A DNA stretch of 64,000 nucleotides from Haloarcula laminariae (lineage in GTDB: Archaea > Halobacteriota > Halobacteria > Halobacteriales > Haloarculaceae): the NCBI RefSeq assembly GCF_025457605.1, contig NZ_JAMZFY010000001.1:434001-498000 (forward strand). Direction: 5' to 3'. Below the pieces are notes generated by a model. The model had not been told where the DNA came from. It was given only the letters and a program-made list of their open reading frames with translations, and ran no database searches. This document shows positions 45,077 through 54,229 of the stretch, piece after piece. The position numbers were made by a program, and so were the translations under genes. Numbering within the stretch: position 1 is the first letter of the stretch; every line of letters begins with the position of its first letter.

Positions 45077-45865
45077 GTGCGACGCTTCTCCGCCGACTAC
45101 CTCGAAACCACCCGCACGGGGATGTGGGCCGACTCCCGCGAGGCGCTCGTCGACCTCGACCTGGCGTCGTGTGACCGCGTCCTCGACGTCGGCTGTGGCA
45201 CCGGCGAACTGACGCGTGTCTGCCGCGAGGAGAGCGACGCCGACGTGGTGGGGCTGGACGCCGACGCCGGACTCCTGTCGTCGGTTCCGGGGCAGACCGT
45301 CAGGGGCGACGCGACGCGGCTCCCCTTCGACACCGACAGCTTCGACCTCGTGGTGTGTCAGGCGCTGCTCATCAACCTCCCGGACCCGGTCGCCGCCGTC
45401 CGGGAGTTCGCCCGGGTGGCCACCGACCGCGTCGCGGCCGTCGAGCCAAACAACGGCGCGGTCACGGTCCGCTCGACCGTCGACAGCGAGCCGCGGCTGG
45501 CCCGGCGCGCCCGCGAGCGCTTCCTCGACGGGGTCGACACCGACGTGGAGCTCGGTGCCGACGCCGCCGACGTATTCGAGGCGGCCGGCCTCGACGTCGT
45601 CTCGACTCGACGGTACGACCAGGAGCTACGCGTCGAGCCGCCCTACGGCGACGGCGCCGTCCGCGCCGCCCGACGGAAGGCCACCGGCGAGGGGCTGGCG
45701 ACCGACCGGGAGACCATCCTCGACGGCGAGACCACGCCCGAGGAGTACGACGCCCTGCGCGAGCAGTGGCGCGAGATGGGGCGGGACGTGGTCGACCAGA
45801 TGCGGACCGACGACTACGAGCGCCGGGAGACGGTCCCCTTCTTCGTCACCGTCGGTCGGGTTTGA
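45077..45865 (+). CDS. Class I SAM-dependent methyltransferase
   Basis: 262 residues from a GTG (VRRFSADYL). Motif I is VLDVGCGTGEL (about 33-43), motif II VVGLDAD, and DLVVCQALLINLPDP precedes a post-motif region. Substrate unknown; the N-terminal YLETTRTGMW resembles UbiE/ArsM-like small-molecule methyltransferases. Cysteines for metalloid binding are not clustered, so it is not a typical ArsM. Confidence 0.8.
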   Translation: MRRFSADYLETTRTGMWADSREALVDLDLASCDRVLDVGCGTGELTRVCREESDADVVGLDADAGLLSSVPGQTVRGDATRLPFDTDSFDLVVCQALLINLPDPVAAVREFARVATDRVAAVEPNNGAVTVRSTVDSEPRLARRARERFLDGVDTDVELGADAADVFEAAGLDVVSTRRYDQELRVEPPYGDGAVRAARRKATGEGLATDRETILDGETTPEEYDALREQWREMGRDVVDQMRTDDYERRETVPFFVTVGRV

Positions 45866-45890
45866 CCGCCCGCCCCCGGACGGACAGCGC

Positions 45891-46637
45891 TCACTCCGTC
45901 CCCGGAATCGGTACGACGCCCTCGCCGGCGGCGACGTTCCAGCGCTCGTCCGGCGCGACGGTCAGGCTGACGACGCCGGTCTCGACCGTTTCGGGGCGCT
46001 CGAAGCGGACGGCGGTCGTCCGCGACGTGTAGTCGTCCGTCACGATACAGGGGTCGCTGTGGCAGCCGAAGGCGTGGACGCCGTCGTCGGTCGCCTCCAG
46101 GCGTTTGACGTGCGGATACACCGACCCCGACCCCCAGCCGGACTCGACGACGAGGACGGCGTGGGTGGCGACATTCGTCTCCCGAATCAGCCGGGCGGGC
46201 TCGCTGTCCGCCTCGCTGTCGACTCTCTCGAGGTCGGACGCGTCGGTCAGGAGCGCCGCAAACAGCTCGTCGCCGCTGTCGTCGTCGGACAGTTCGAGCC
46301 CCGACTCGGCCAGGACGCTCCCCCTGGCGTGTGCCTGTTCGAACGACAGCGACGGCTCCGTCGCCATGTTCGCACAGAGATACAGCGGGTCCCTCCCGCC
46401 GTCGGGGCCGTCGCCACAGTCGGGGACGGCGATATCGTAGGGCGGCTCGTCGACCCGCTCCAGGCCCGGGGGGAGCTGTCCGTTCGTGGGCGGGTCAGTC
46501 GGGGTCTCTGTCGGCGTCTCGCTCGGCTGGTCGGTGGGCGTGCCGGCCGGGGTGTCCGCGTCGTCGAGACAGCCGGCGGCCAGCGCTGCCACCGACACGC
46601 CGGCGAGTCGGAGGGCGTCGCGTCGCGTGCGTTCCAT
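45891..46637 (-). CDS. Hypothetical Tat-type lipoprotein
   Basis: 248 residues. Twin-arginine-like signal (MERTRRDALRLAG) with lipobox AAGC (about 22), then a Thr/Pro-rich linker (about 30-50). The mature part has several Cys (VPDCGDG, LYLCANMA, FGCHSDPC) that could form disulfides. No fold recognised. Likely anchored outside the membrane. Confidence 0.7.
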   Translation of the reverse strand: MERTRRDALRLAGVSVAALAAGCLDDADTPAGTPTDQPSETPTETPTDPPTNGQLPPGLERVDEPPYDIAVPDCGDGPDGGRDPLYLCANMATEPSLSFEQAHARGSVLAESGLELSDDDSGDELFAALLTDASDLERVDSEADSEPARLIRETNVATHAVLVVESGWGSGSVYPHVKRLEATDDGVHAFGCHSDPCIVTDDYTSRTTAVRFERPETVETGVVSLTVAPDERWNVAAGEGVVPIPGTE

Positions 46638-46677
46638 ACCGGGGCGTGACGTGGTTCAGATAAAGCTCTTGTAGTGG

Positions 46678-46746
46678 CTCAAACGGCGGTTTGAGTGTGC
46701 AGTGGCTGGAGTTCGCTTCGAGAACCCTCGCTCCGCTCGGGTTCTC
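46678..46746. repeat. Two short hairpins between minus-strand genes
   Basis: CTCAAAC-GGCG-GTTTGAG (46678-46695) and GAGAACCC (46720-46727) with GGGTTCTC (46739-46746). They lie between two minus-strand genes. They could be a terminator for the gene at 46764-47417 or control sites of the lipoprotein; no clear T-run. Confidence 0.35.
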
Positions 46747-46763
46747 GCTTTGCTCGGTGTCTC

Positions 46764-47417
46764 CTACACCACGTCGCCCCGAACCGTCGCCCCCTCCTGC
46801 CGATTCCGGTAGGCCCGCACGGCGTCGGCGGCCTCGTCGGCCTCGCCGGTGTCCATTCCCAGCATCTCCAGGGCCCCCGACAGCGTCGGCAGGACGAAGT
46901 CGCCGTCCCGGAGCTTCCTGAACGCCTCCTCGGACCGCTGTCCCTCTACCCACAGACACGCGCCGCGGGGGTCGAGAATCTGCTCGTAGTCCTCGCGGGC
47001 CATCGCCCCCTTGAGCCGCTGGGTGACGTTGTCGTCGAAGGAAGCGTTGCACACTTCCAGATGAATCGGCTCGTCGCTGTCGGGCAGCAGGTGGGCGGCG
47101 AGACACTTCTCGGGCGCGGCGTGCCCGTTCGCGTTGGCCCGGAGGTAGTCGGGGTGTTCGTCGGCCCACTCGGCCCGGACGGTCTTGCCCACGCCGTCGA
47201 CGCCGTGGCTCCGCTTGAACTCGTCGCTGCGCTCCGGGGCGTCCTTGAAGAGGATGTCCTTGGTGACGTAGACGTCCAGCCGCTCGACGGGGTCGAGCCC
47301 CAGTGCCACGTCGCCGTAGACCCACACCTCCCGGACCGGGACGGGCATAGTCTCGGACTCGACAGTCTCGACGATATCCTCGACGCGGGCGACGGCGGCC
47401 GCGCGGTCCATACTCAT
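46764..47417 (-). CDS. Conserved haloarchaeal protein of unknown function
   Basis: 217 residues starting MSMDRAAAV (an ATG two codons later is also possible). The pattern VREVWVYGDVALGLDPVERLDVYVTKD resembles a nucleotidyltransferase-like beta-strand opening, but the GS motif is missing. The rest includes HLEVCNASFDDNVTQRL and GACLWVEGQRS. I recall a haloarchaeal DUF, number not trusted. Divergent from the hydrolase gene by 125 bp. Confidence 0.6.
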   Translation of the reverse strand: MSMDRAAAVARVEDIVETVESETMPVPVREVWVYGDVALGLDPVERLDVYVTKDILFKDAPERSDEFKRSHGVDGVGKTVRAEWADEHPDYLRANANGHAAPEKCLAAHLLPDSDEPIHLEVCNASFDDNVTQRLKGAMAREDYEQILDPRGACLWVEGQRSEEAFRKLRDGDFVLPTLSGALEMLGMDTGEADEAADAVRAYRNRQEGATVRGDVV

Positions 47418-47542
47418 TGCCCCCCGATAGTGGGCCGGCGGGCAAAACGCTGACTCTCCGCGGGCGGGACCACCATCGGGGACGGGTGTGGCGCGACCAG
47501 TACGTGCCGTGGAGTTTTCCCTCCCTCCGGCGAACTCGGTGT

Positions 47543-48274
47543 ATGCGGATTCGGATTTACGACGACGGCGCCGGCGCTGACGAGGCGGTGCGGGACTGCC
47601 TGTTCGTCCTCGGCTGGGGCAACCGCTGTCGCCACGACAACGTCCAGTGGCTCGTCGACCGGCTGGCCCGGCGGTACCGCGTCCACGTCGCCGAGCTGCC
47701 GACACACATCACCGACTTCGAGCGCGAGTGGGTCGCGCCCCTCGAATCCTACGCCGCCGACCTCGACCGCTTCGACCTCCTGGGTCACAGCGCCGGCGGG
47801 CTGGCGGCGGCCCACCTCGATGCCGACGGCGCGGGCAACCGCGTCTATCTCAGCCCGTGGTGGGGCAGCGACTACCCGCTGCCCGACGCCGTCTTCCGGG
47901 CGGTCACCTCGCTTCCGATATCGACGCCCGTCCTTCCGTTCAGCGACCTCGGAGCCGACGCGCTTGGCGCTCTCGCCACCGACCAGCAGCTCGCGGACGG
48001 CCCCGCGGCCGCCTCGCCGGCCTTCCTCCGGACCGTCGACCGCGCACAGCGGCGGCTCCCGCCGGCCCGCGAGGACGCGGTCGCATTCTGTACGCTCACC
48101 GACGCCATCGTCGACCCGCGGGCTATCGGTCACCGGCTTCCGGCCGACCGCATCCGGCTGTACGACGGCGGCCACGAGCTGTTCTCCTCGCCCGCCAGGG
48201 AGTCGCTCACCGGGACGGTCCTCGACAGTCTCAGCGAGGGGCCATCGGCCCTCGGCTCCGGGCCGGCTCCGTAG
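47543..48274 (+). CDS. Alpha/beta-fold hydrolase
   Basis: 243 residues. The nucleophile elbow is LLGHSAGGLAA (Ser about 83), and the catalytic His may be in YDGGHELFSS near the end (about 215). The start begins with a strand (MRIRIYDDG) and VLGWGNR oxyanion region. Esterase or lipase-like; substrate unknown. Confidence 0.75.
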   Translation: MRIRIYDDGAGADEAVRDCLFVLGWGNRCRHDNVQWLVDRLARRYRVHVAELPTHITDFEREWVAPLESYAADLDRFDLLGHSAGGLAAAHLDADGAGNRVYLSPWWGSDYPLPDAVFRAVTSLPISTPVLPFSDLGADALGALATDQQLADGPAAASPAFLRTVDRAQRRLPPAREDAVAFCTLTDAIVDPRAIGHRLPADRIRLYDGGHELFSSPARESLTGTVLDSLSEGPSALGSGPAP

Positions 48275-48324
48275 GCCGGGGCCACCGGCGGAACGATTAT
48301 CTCCTTCAATACTGTTGACACTAT

Positions 48325-50139
48325 ATGGAGTACCGACCGGCGCTCGACGACATCTACGCCGAGACGCTGCAGGTGTTCACCGACAGCGACGAGCCGACGG
48401 CGCCACGGACCACACCGGAAGTCACTGCGGAGCTGGACTGCGGTCGCCGCGCGACCCACAAACGCCTCCAGTATCTCGCCGAGACAGGGGAGCTCCGAAC
48501 GAAGAAGGTCGGCGCCGGCGCCCGCGTCTGGTGGTGTCCGGCCGGCGTCGACCCGCCGGACGAGCGCCGGCTCAGGGAGCTGCTGACCAACGCCGAGCGG
48601 CTGGGCGACGTCGGCGCCTGGGAGTACGACATCGACGACGGCGAGCTGTTCTGGACCGACGGCGCCCGCCGGATACACGGCGTCGAGAGCGGATACGAAC
48701 CGGAGCTGGAGACGGCCCTGGACTTCTTCCACCCCGAGGACCGGCCGACGATGCGGCGGCGGTTCGAGACCTGCGTCGAGACGGGCGCGCCCTACAGCGC
48801 GGAGCTGCGCCTGATTACGGCGGCCGACGAGGAACGCTGGGTCCGCGTCTCCGGGGAAGCCATCTCCGGGGCCGGCCACGAGTTAGTCCGTGGCTACCTC
48901 CAGGACATCACCGCCAGGAAACACCGCGAGCGGCTCCTGGAGAGTCAACGCGACAACCTCGAGGTGTTGAACAACCTCAACGCCGTCGTCCGACAGCTCA
49001 CCGACGCCGTCATCGACCAGTCGACCCGCCCCGAAATCGAGGCCGCGACCTGCGAGCAACTGAGCGCCTCCGACTCCTATCGGTTCGCCTGGATTGCGAC
49101 GATAGACCCGGTCACCCTCGAACTCGTCCCGCGGGTGGAACACGGCTGTGACGGCTACCTGTCCGACGCCGGCCTGACCTCGAACCCGACGGAACCTGGC
49201 GGACAGGGGCCCGCCGGCCGGGCGGTCAGAACACGGGAGATGCAGCTCTCGCGCGACGTCTACGCCGACCCGGACTTCGAGCCCTGGCTCGACCTGGCCG
49301 AACGCTACGGCTACCGCTCGATGGCCGTCATCCCCATCGTCTTCGGGGAGACGCTGTACGGCGTCCTCGGCATCTACTCCGAGCGGGTCGACGCCTTCGG
49401 CGCGGCCGAGCGCGAGGTGCTCGAAGGCATCGGCGAGATAGTCGGACACGCCATCGCCGCGGTCGAACGCAAGCAGGCGCTGCTCTCCGACGAAATCGTC
49501 GAGCTCTCCTTCCGGCTCACCGACACCCGCGGCAGAATCGGCATCCCGGAGTGGTTCGAGGCCACCGTCGAGTTCGACAGCATGCTGTCGCTGGGCGACG
49601 GTGTGTTTCTCGTCTACGGGACAGCCACCGGCGTCGAGCGGTCGTCGATAGAGCGGCTCACGGAGACGGCGTCGCTCCGCTACATCGACGACATCACCGT
49701 GCTCAGGGCGCGGGGCGAGGGGTACGATATCGAAATGACGCTCGTCGACCCGCCGGTCCTCTCGACCGTCGCGAGCGTCGGCGGCTACGTCTCGACCGTC
49801 ACCGTCACCGGCGACAGCACCACGATGACCGTCCACCTCGCGGCCGACGGGGACGTCTCCGGGGCCATCGACCGCATCACGGGCGTCGAGGCCGACATGG
49901 AGATGCTCCGGCGCCGACAGACGACTCGGTCGCCCCGCTCGCTCGACTCGCGGCTTCTCGACTCGCTGACCGACCGCCAGCGGGCGGCCTTGGACGCGGC
50001 GTACTTCATGGGCTATTTCAACTGGCCCCGCGAGAACGCCGGTCCGGCGGTGGCGGAGCGGCTCGGCGTGAGCTCGTCTACGTTCCACCAGCACCTCCGG
50101 AAGGCCGAGTCGAAGCTGCTCGACGCCGTCTTCGAGTGA
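48325..50139 (+). CDS. wHTH-PAS-GAF-HTH_10 regulator (Bat-type)
   Basis: 604 residues. N-terminal winged helix (about 5-72, TPEVTAELDCGRRATHKRLQ), PAS (about 85-195, ending QDITARKH), GAF (about 215-385, YRFAWIATIDPV, YGVLGIYSE) and C-terminal HTH_10 (about 548-604, RQRAALDAAYFMGYFNWPREN, FHQHLRKAESKLL). It has an extra winged helix that the other large Bat-type gene lacks. Signals and targets are unknown. It may respond to redox or light by its PAS/GAF. Confidence 0.8.
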   Translation: MEYRPALDDIYAETLQVFTDSDEPTAPRTTPEVTAELDCGRRATHKRLQYLAETGELRTKKVGAGARVWWCPAGVDPPDERRLRELLTNAERLGDVGAWEYDIDDGELFWTDGARRIHGVESGYEPELETALDFFHPEDRPTMRRRFETCVETGAPYSAELRLITAADEERWVRVSGEAISGAGHELVRGYLQDITARKHRERLLESQRDNLEVLNNLNAVVRQLTDAVIDQSTRPEIEAATCEQLSASDSYRFAWIATIDPVTLELVPRVEHGCDGYLSDAGLTSNPTEPGGQGPAGRAVRTREMQLSRDVYADPDFEPWLDLAERYGYRSMAVIPIVFGETLYGVLGIYSERVDAFGAAEREVLEGIGEIVGHAIAAVERKQALLSDEIVELSFRLTDTRGRIGIPEWFEATVEFDSMLSLGDGVFLVYGTATGVERSSIERLTETASLRYIDDITVLRARGEGYDIEMTLVDPPVLSTVASVGGYVSTVTVTGDSTTMTVHLAADGDVSGAIDRITGVEADMEMLRRRQTTRSPRSLDSRLLDSLTDRQRAALDAAYFMGYFNWPRENAGPAVAERLGVSSSTFHQHLRKAESKLLDAVFE

Positions 50140-50206
50140 GCGGCTGGCGCCTCCCTTTCGGGTGCGAGACGAAACCCTCAGGGCGACCCGGACGTACCTC
50201 AACCTA

Positions 50207-51199
50207 ATGGAGTGTGACAAGTGCGGGTCCGACGCGGTGTTGCACGCGGCCTATTCGGGGCTCTATCTCTGTGAGGACCACCTCTGTCGGGCCGTCGAGA
50301 AACGGCTTCGTCGGCGGGTGCGCGAGGACGGACTCGTCCCCGACGACGCGACGCCCGAGGACCCCGAGACGTGGGTCATCGGGCTCTCGGGCGGCAAGGA
50401 CAGCGTCGTCCTCACCCACATCCTCCACGACGTCTTCGAGCGGGACCCCCGAATCGAACTCGTCGCGCTCTCCATCCACGAGGGCATCGAGGGGTACCGC
50501 GACAAGAGCCTGGAGGCCTGCGAGGAGCTGACCGACGACCTGGGAATCCGCCACAAGGTCGTCTCCTACGAGTCCGAATTCGGCGTCCAGATGGACGACG
50601 TCGTCGAGGACGACCCCGAGGGGATGGCCGCCTGTGCCTACTGCGGCGTGTTCCGGCGGGACGTCCTCTCGCGGTACGCCGAGGAGCTGGGCGCGGACAA
50701 ACTGCTGACCGGCCACAACTTAGACGACGAGGCCGAGACGGCGCTGATGAACTTCCTGGAGGGCGACGTCGACCAGATAGCCAAGCACTTCGACGCCTCG
50801 CTGGGCCCCTTCGAGGGCGGTGACGCCCCCACGGACCGGACCCGGGCGAACCAGGACCACCACATCCCCCGAGCGAAGCCCCTGCGCGACGTACCCGAGA
50901 AGGAGATAGCCCTCTACGCTCGCTTCCGTGACCTCCCGGCTCACATCACCGAGTGTCCCCACTCCTCGGAGGCCTACCGCGGCGAGATTCAGGAACTCAT
51001 GCTCGGTCTGGAGGAGAACCATCCGGGCACGCGCCACTCCATCATGGCCGGCTACGAGAAACTCGCCGCGCTGGCGGCCGACGCGTTCGGCGGCGAAGAC
51101 AGCGCGAAAGACTTCGGCGAGTGCGACAACTGCGGCGCGCCCACCGCTCGCGACATCTGTCGGAAGTGCAACCTGATTGAAGCGCTGGAAGCGGTCTGA
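50207..51199 (+). CDS. ncsA: tRNA U34 2-thiolation protein NcsA (CTU1 family)
   Basis: 330 residues. N-terminal zinc finger (CDKCGS and CEDHLC), PP-loop GLSGGKDSVV (about 64-73), catalytic Cys in CAYCGVFRR, and C-terminal zinc site (CDNCG and CRKC). It adenylates and thiolates wobble uridine using SAMP2-type sulfur carriers in haloarchaea. Start ATG at 50207 begins at the finger. Confidence 0.92.
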   Translation: MECDKCGSDAVLHAAYSGLYLCEDHLCRAVEKRLRRRVREDGLVPDDATPEDPETWVIGLSGGKDSVVLTHILHDVFERDPRIELVALSIHEGIEGYRDKSLEACEELTDDLGIRHKVVSYESEFGVQMDDVVEDDPEGMAACAYCGVFRRDVLSRYAEELGADKLLTGHNLDDEAETALMNFLEGDVDQIAKHFDASLGPFEGGDAPTDRTRANQDHHIPRAKPLRDVPEKEIALYARFRDLPAHITECPHSSEAYRGEIQELMLGLEENHPGTRHSIMAGYEKLAALAADAFGGEDSAKDFGECDNCGAPTARDICRKCNLIEALEAV

Positions 51200-51301
51200 G
51201 ACCGCCACACGCGACCCGCGGACCGAAGCCGAGTTTCGGGCGGCGCTACCGCCGGCGCGTCTCGGAAAGCCATATTATCTCGGAGACAAATATCCCACGG
51301 G

Positions 51302-52591
51302 ATGGGTCCTCAGCTCTCCACTGCGTCCAGCGAGCGAGCGATATCTCCGGTCGTCGGCACCGTTCTGTTTCTGGCCGTCGTCCTGCTGTTGGTCGCCATC
51401 TCGGGCGCGTTGTTCCTCGGACTGACCGAGGAGCAAGACCCGGCCCCGCAGGCCCGACTGGCGCTGGAGCCGATAGAATCGGCCGACGACTACCGACTCG
51501 TCCACGAGTCCGGCGACTCGATTACCGGCAGCCGCGTCCGAATCCGTGGTATCGAGGACCCCGATACGCTCGCGGGCACCGAGCTGACCGCCGGGAGCGA
51601 GATACGCGTCACTCCCACCAGCGAGACGGTCCGTATCATCTGGGAGGAACAACGGCAGCAGCCCTCGTCGTACATCCTTTCGACGTTCGATACGACGCTG
51701 TCGTCGTCTTCCTCCAGCGCGTCGCTTCCCGACGGCGTGGTGTTTACCGGCGCGACCAGCGGAATCCTGAACGTCTCGGGCGACGGCGGGTCGAAATCCG
51801 TCATCCCGACCCCGTCCGCTCCGCAGGCGCTCGGCCCGGCCAGCGATGTCGACGGCGACGGCACTATCGAGGTGCCGTATGCGAACAGCGCCGGGGAGAT
51901 TCGGCTCGTTGACGCCGCCGGCAACACGGAGACGGTCGCCTCGACTATCCCGTCGGGCTCCGGTATCGATAACAACAAGACACGGCTGACGACCGGGAGC
52001 TGGGACGGGTGTTCCGGCGTCCTCTTCGCCGGCAACGACAGCCGGTTCTACTGTTCGTCGGTCGGCAATGCCACGGCGGAGATCGCCGACCCCGGTGACG
52101 GTTCGGACGCGGTGGCCGGCGTCCGTGACATCGACGGCGACGGCGACGACGAGTTCGTCTTCGTCGACGGGAGTCAGACGCTCCAGTACTACGACACGCC
52201 GGGCGGAACGCCGACCGTGCTCAGCACGACGACACTCGGCTCCAACACCGGCGTCGGGGGCGGGTCGTTCGGTGACTTCGACGACGACGGCCAGTTGCGG
52301 GTGGCGTACGTCGACGGCAGCACCAACATCCACCTGGTCGATGCTGGGTCGGACACGAAAATCCAGGGGACCGACATCGACAGCGGGACCACGCCGACGG
52401 CCGCGAAGTCGCCCGTGACTGCGGCCGACGTCGACGGCGACGGGCTCGACGAACTGGTGTACGTCGACGCGTCCACTGGCGACCTGCGATACATCGACGA
52501 ACTGGACCGACCGGCGGGTAACTGGGAACTGCAGTTCCTCACTGCGGACGGGAGCCGGGTAGGGGGCGACGTGGCGACGGGTACTGTCTAA
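51302..52591 (+). CDS. Pilin-signal protein with beta-propeller-like repeats
   Basis: 429 residues. The N-terminus has a class III pilin signal (SERAISPVVGTVLFLAV), like archaeal type IV pilins processed by PibD. The rest is not a normal pilin. At least four calcium-loop repeats occur (DVDGDGTIEV, DIDGDGDDEF, DFDDDGQLRV, DVDGDGLDEL), resembling FG-GAP/VCBS blades that form beta-propellers. It may be a surface adhesin or pilus-tip protein; no experimental counterpart is known to me. Confidence 0.72.
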   Translation: MGPQLSTASSERAISPVVGTVLFLAVVLLLVAISGALFLGLTEEQDPAPQARLALEPIESADDYRLVHESGDSITGSRVRIRGIEDPDTLAGTELTAGSEIRVTPTSETVRIIWEEQRQQPSSYILSTFDTTLSSSSSSASLPDGVVFTGATSGILNVSGDGGSKSVIPTPSAPQALGPASDVDGDGTIEVPYANSAGEIRLVDAAGNTETVASTIPSGSGIDNNKTRLTTGSWDGCSGVLFAGNDSRFYCSSVGNATAEIADPGDGSDAVAGVRDIDGDGDDEFVFVDGSQTLQYYDTPGGTPTVLSTTTLGSNTGVGGGSFGDFDDDGQLRVAYVDGSTNIHLVDAGSDTKIQGTDIDSGTTPTAAKSPVTAADVDGDGLDELVYVDASTGDLRYIDELDRPAGNWELQFLTADGSRVGGDVATGTV

Positions 52592-52619
52592 CGGCTCGGA
52601 AAAAACGGATTGTTGAGGT

Positions 52620-53828
52620 CTACTCGCTCGTCCGGACGACGTCGAGACCGTTGTTCTTCTCCTTCTGGCTGCGGCCGCCGTCGGTCTCGCCGTAGCCGGC
52701 ACTGCTGCCGGCGCTGCTTGGCTCGTCGAAGTTCTCGGAGGCGTCGAAGGAGGTGTCGTCGCCGACCTCCTGAATCGCCTCGCGGGACTTGTTGGCCTGC
52801 TTCTGGGTGGACGGGCCAAGCACCTGTGCGGACTGGACGCCGGTCATGATGGCCATGACGCGGACCTTGCCCTTGTACTCCTCCTGGATGCGGGCGCCCC
52901 AGATGACGTTCGCCGAGGCTTCCAGTCGCTCGGTGATGTTCTGGGCGATGCCCTCGGCCTCCTTCAGCGTGAGGTCCGGGCCGCCGGTGATGTGGACGAG
53001 CCCGCCGCTCGCGCCGCGGTAGTCCACGTCCAGCAGGGGGTGGTTCATCGCGTCCTTGACCACTTCCTCGGTCTTGTTCTTGTCCTGGGTCTCGCCCACC
53101 AGCATCACCGCGACGCCGCCCTGGTTCATGATGGATGTCATGTCGGCGTAGTCGAGGTTGATGAGGCTGGGCTGGGTAATCGTCTCCGAGATGCCCTTTA
53201 CCGTCTCGGCGATGATCTGGTCCATCACCGAGAAGGCCTTGCCGATGGGCAGGTTCGGGACGTAGTCCAGCAGGCGGTTGTTGTCCAGCACGATGATGGA
53301 GTCGGCCTCGTTGCGGAGCTTCTCCAGGCCCTCCTCGGCTTTCACCGTGCGGGCGCGCTCGACGTTGAACGGCGTCGACACCATGCCGACGACGATGGCG
53401 CCCTGTTCCTTGGCGATTTTCGAGACCACGGGGGCTGCGCCGGTCCCGGTCCCGCCACCCATGCCGGCGGTGACGAAGACGAGGTCGGCATCGCCCAGCA
53501 CTTCCTTGATGGTCCCCTGTGCCATCTCGGTCGCGCGCTCGCCCATCGAGGGGTCGCCGCCCGCGCCGAGCCCGTTGGTCAGGGATTTGCCGACGAGTAT
53601 CTTCGTGTCGGCCTCGATCATCTTGAGGTGCTGCTTGTCCGTGTTGATGGCCACGGTGTCGGCGCCCTCGACGCCGATGTTGTACAGGCGGTTGACGGTG
53701 TTGTTGCCGGCGCCGCCGCAGCCGACGATGACGATTCGGGGGTCGCCGAACCCGTCGATGTCCTCGTCGGACAGCTTCTGCTGTTCCTGCTCGTCGCGTT
53801 CGAGGGCTTCGTTGACGATGTCCTGCAT
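52620..53828 (-). CDS. ftsZ2: Cell division GTPase FtsZ2
   Basis: 402 residues. GTP-binding tubulin signature [10 protein letters not shown] (about 125-134), [11 protein letters not shown] at the start, and T7-loop [11 protein letters not shown]. The N-terminus MQDIVNEAL and the upstream cdrS gene match the ftsZ2 locus of Haloferax, where FtsZ2 drives constriction. The Ser/Gly-rich C-tail (about 360-402) is longer than the core. It lies 2 bp after cdrS in one operon. Confidence 0.93.
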   Translation of the reverse strand: MQDIVNEALERDEQEQQKLSDEDIDGFGDPRIVIVGCGGAGNNTVNRLYNIGVEGADTVAINTDKQHLKMIEADTKILVGKSLTNGLGAGGDPSMGERATEMAQGTIKEVLGDADLVFVTAGMGGGTGTGAAPVVSKIAKEQGAIVVGMVSTPFNVERARTVKAEEGLEKLRNEADSIIVLDNNRLLDYVPNLPIGKAFSVMDQIIAETVKGISETITQPSLINLDYADMTSIMNQGGVAVMLVGETQDKNKTEEVVKDAMNHPLLDVDYRGASGGLVHITGGPDLTLKEAEGIAQNITERLEASANVIWGARIQEEYKGKVRVMAIMTGVQSAQVLGPSTQKQANKSREAIQEVGDDTSFDASENFDEPSSAGSSAGYGETDGGRSQKEKNNGLDVVRTSE

Positions 53829-53830
53829 CG

Positions 53831-54016
53831 TTACACCCTCGCCCAGGTCCGCTTCTCGTTTTTCTCGGAGGTGCGTTCCGAGCCCTCTTGCTCGGATAGC
53901 ATCTCCCGGACGGCCGACCGGATCGCCTCACTCCGGTTGGGGTACTCCCCCGTCTCGACCATCTGTTCGACCTCTTCAATCTGCTGCTTCGGAATCCGTA
54001 GTGTCACACGCTCCAT
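53831..54016 (-). CDS. cdrS: CdrS, ribbon-helix-helix cell division regulator
   Basis: 61 residues from the ATG at 54016. Ribbon ([10 protein letters not shown]) and helix-helix ([20 protein letters not shown]) of the RHH fold. In Haloferax and Halobacterium CdrS controls ftsZ2 transcription and cell division. A GTAAGACG site and a palindrome lie upstream, fitting autoregulation. Confidence 0.9.
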   Translation of the reverse strand: MERVTLRIPKQQIEEVEQMVETGEYPNRSEAIRSAVREMLSEQEGSERTSEKNEKRTWARV

Positions 54017-54032
54017 GGTTGTTTCCCTTTGG

Positions 54033-54040
54033 GTAAGACG
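54033..54040 (-). promoter_or_regulatory. GTAAGACG half-site near cdrS start
   Basis: One copy of GTAAGACG, 17 bases before the cdrS ATG. It equals the left arm of the palindrome at 54131-54148, so it may be a second regulator contact. Confidence 0.4.
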
Positions 54041-54130
54041 ATCCAAACGCCCCGTGTTTACGGCGCGCGTGTCTGTTTACACAGCGAAATCGCCCGATGG
54101 CGGCCGGTGTGCCGCCGCGACCCCTACTGT

Positions 54131-54148
54131 GTAAGACGGTCGTCTTAC
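54131..54148. promoter_or_regulatory. 8-bp palindrome at cdrS promoter
   Basis: GTAAGACG-GT-CGTCTTAC, perfect arms. On the minus strand a TATA-like TTTTATTATGCC lies at 54171-54182, about 25-30 bases before the palindrome, so the repeat covers the predicted start of the cdrS-ftsZ2 mRNA. Probably an RHH-protein operator. Confidence 0.6.
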
Positions 54149-54229
54149 GCACGATGTACCACAGACTATGGCATAATAAAACTTCCGCCGAGTGTATGAC
54201 AAATCCACGTTTACGGCGGTAAGGCGATG

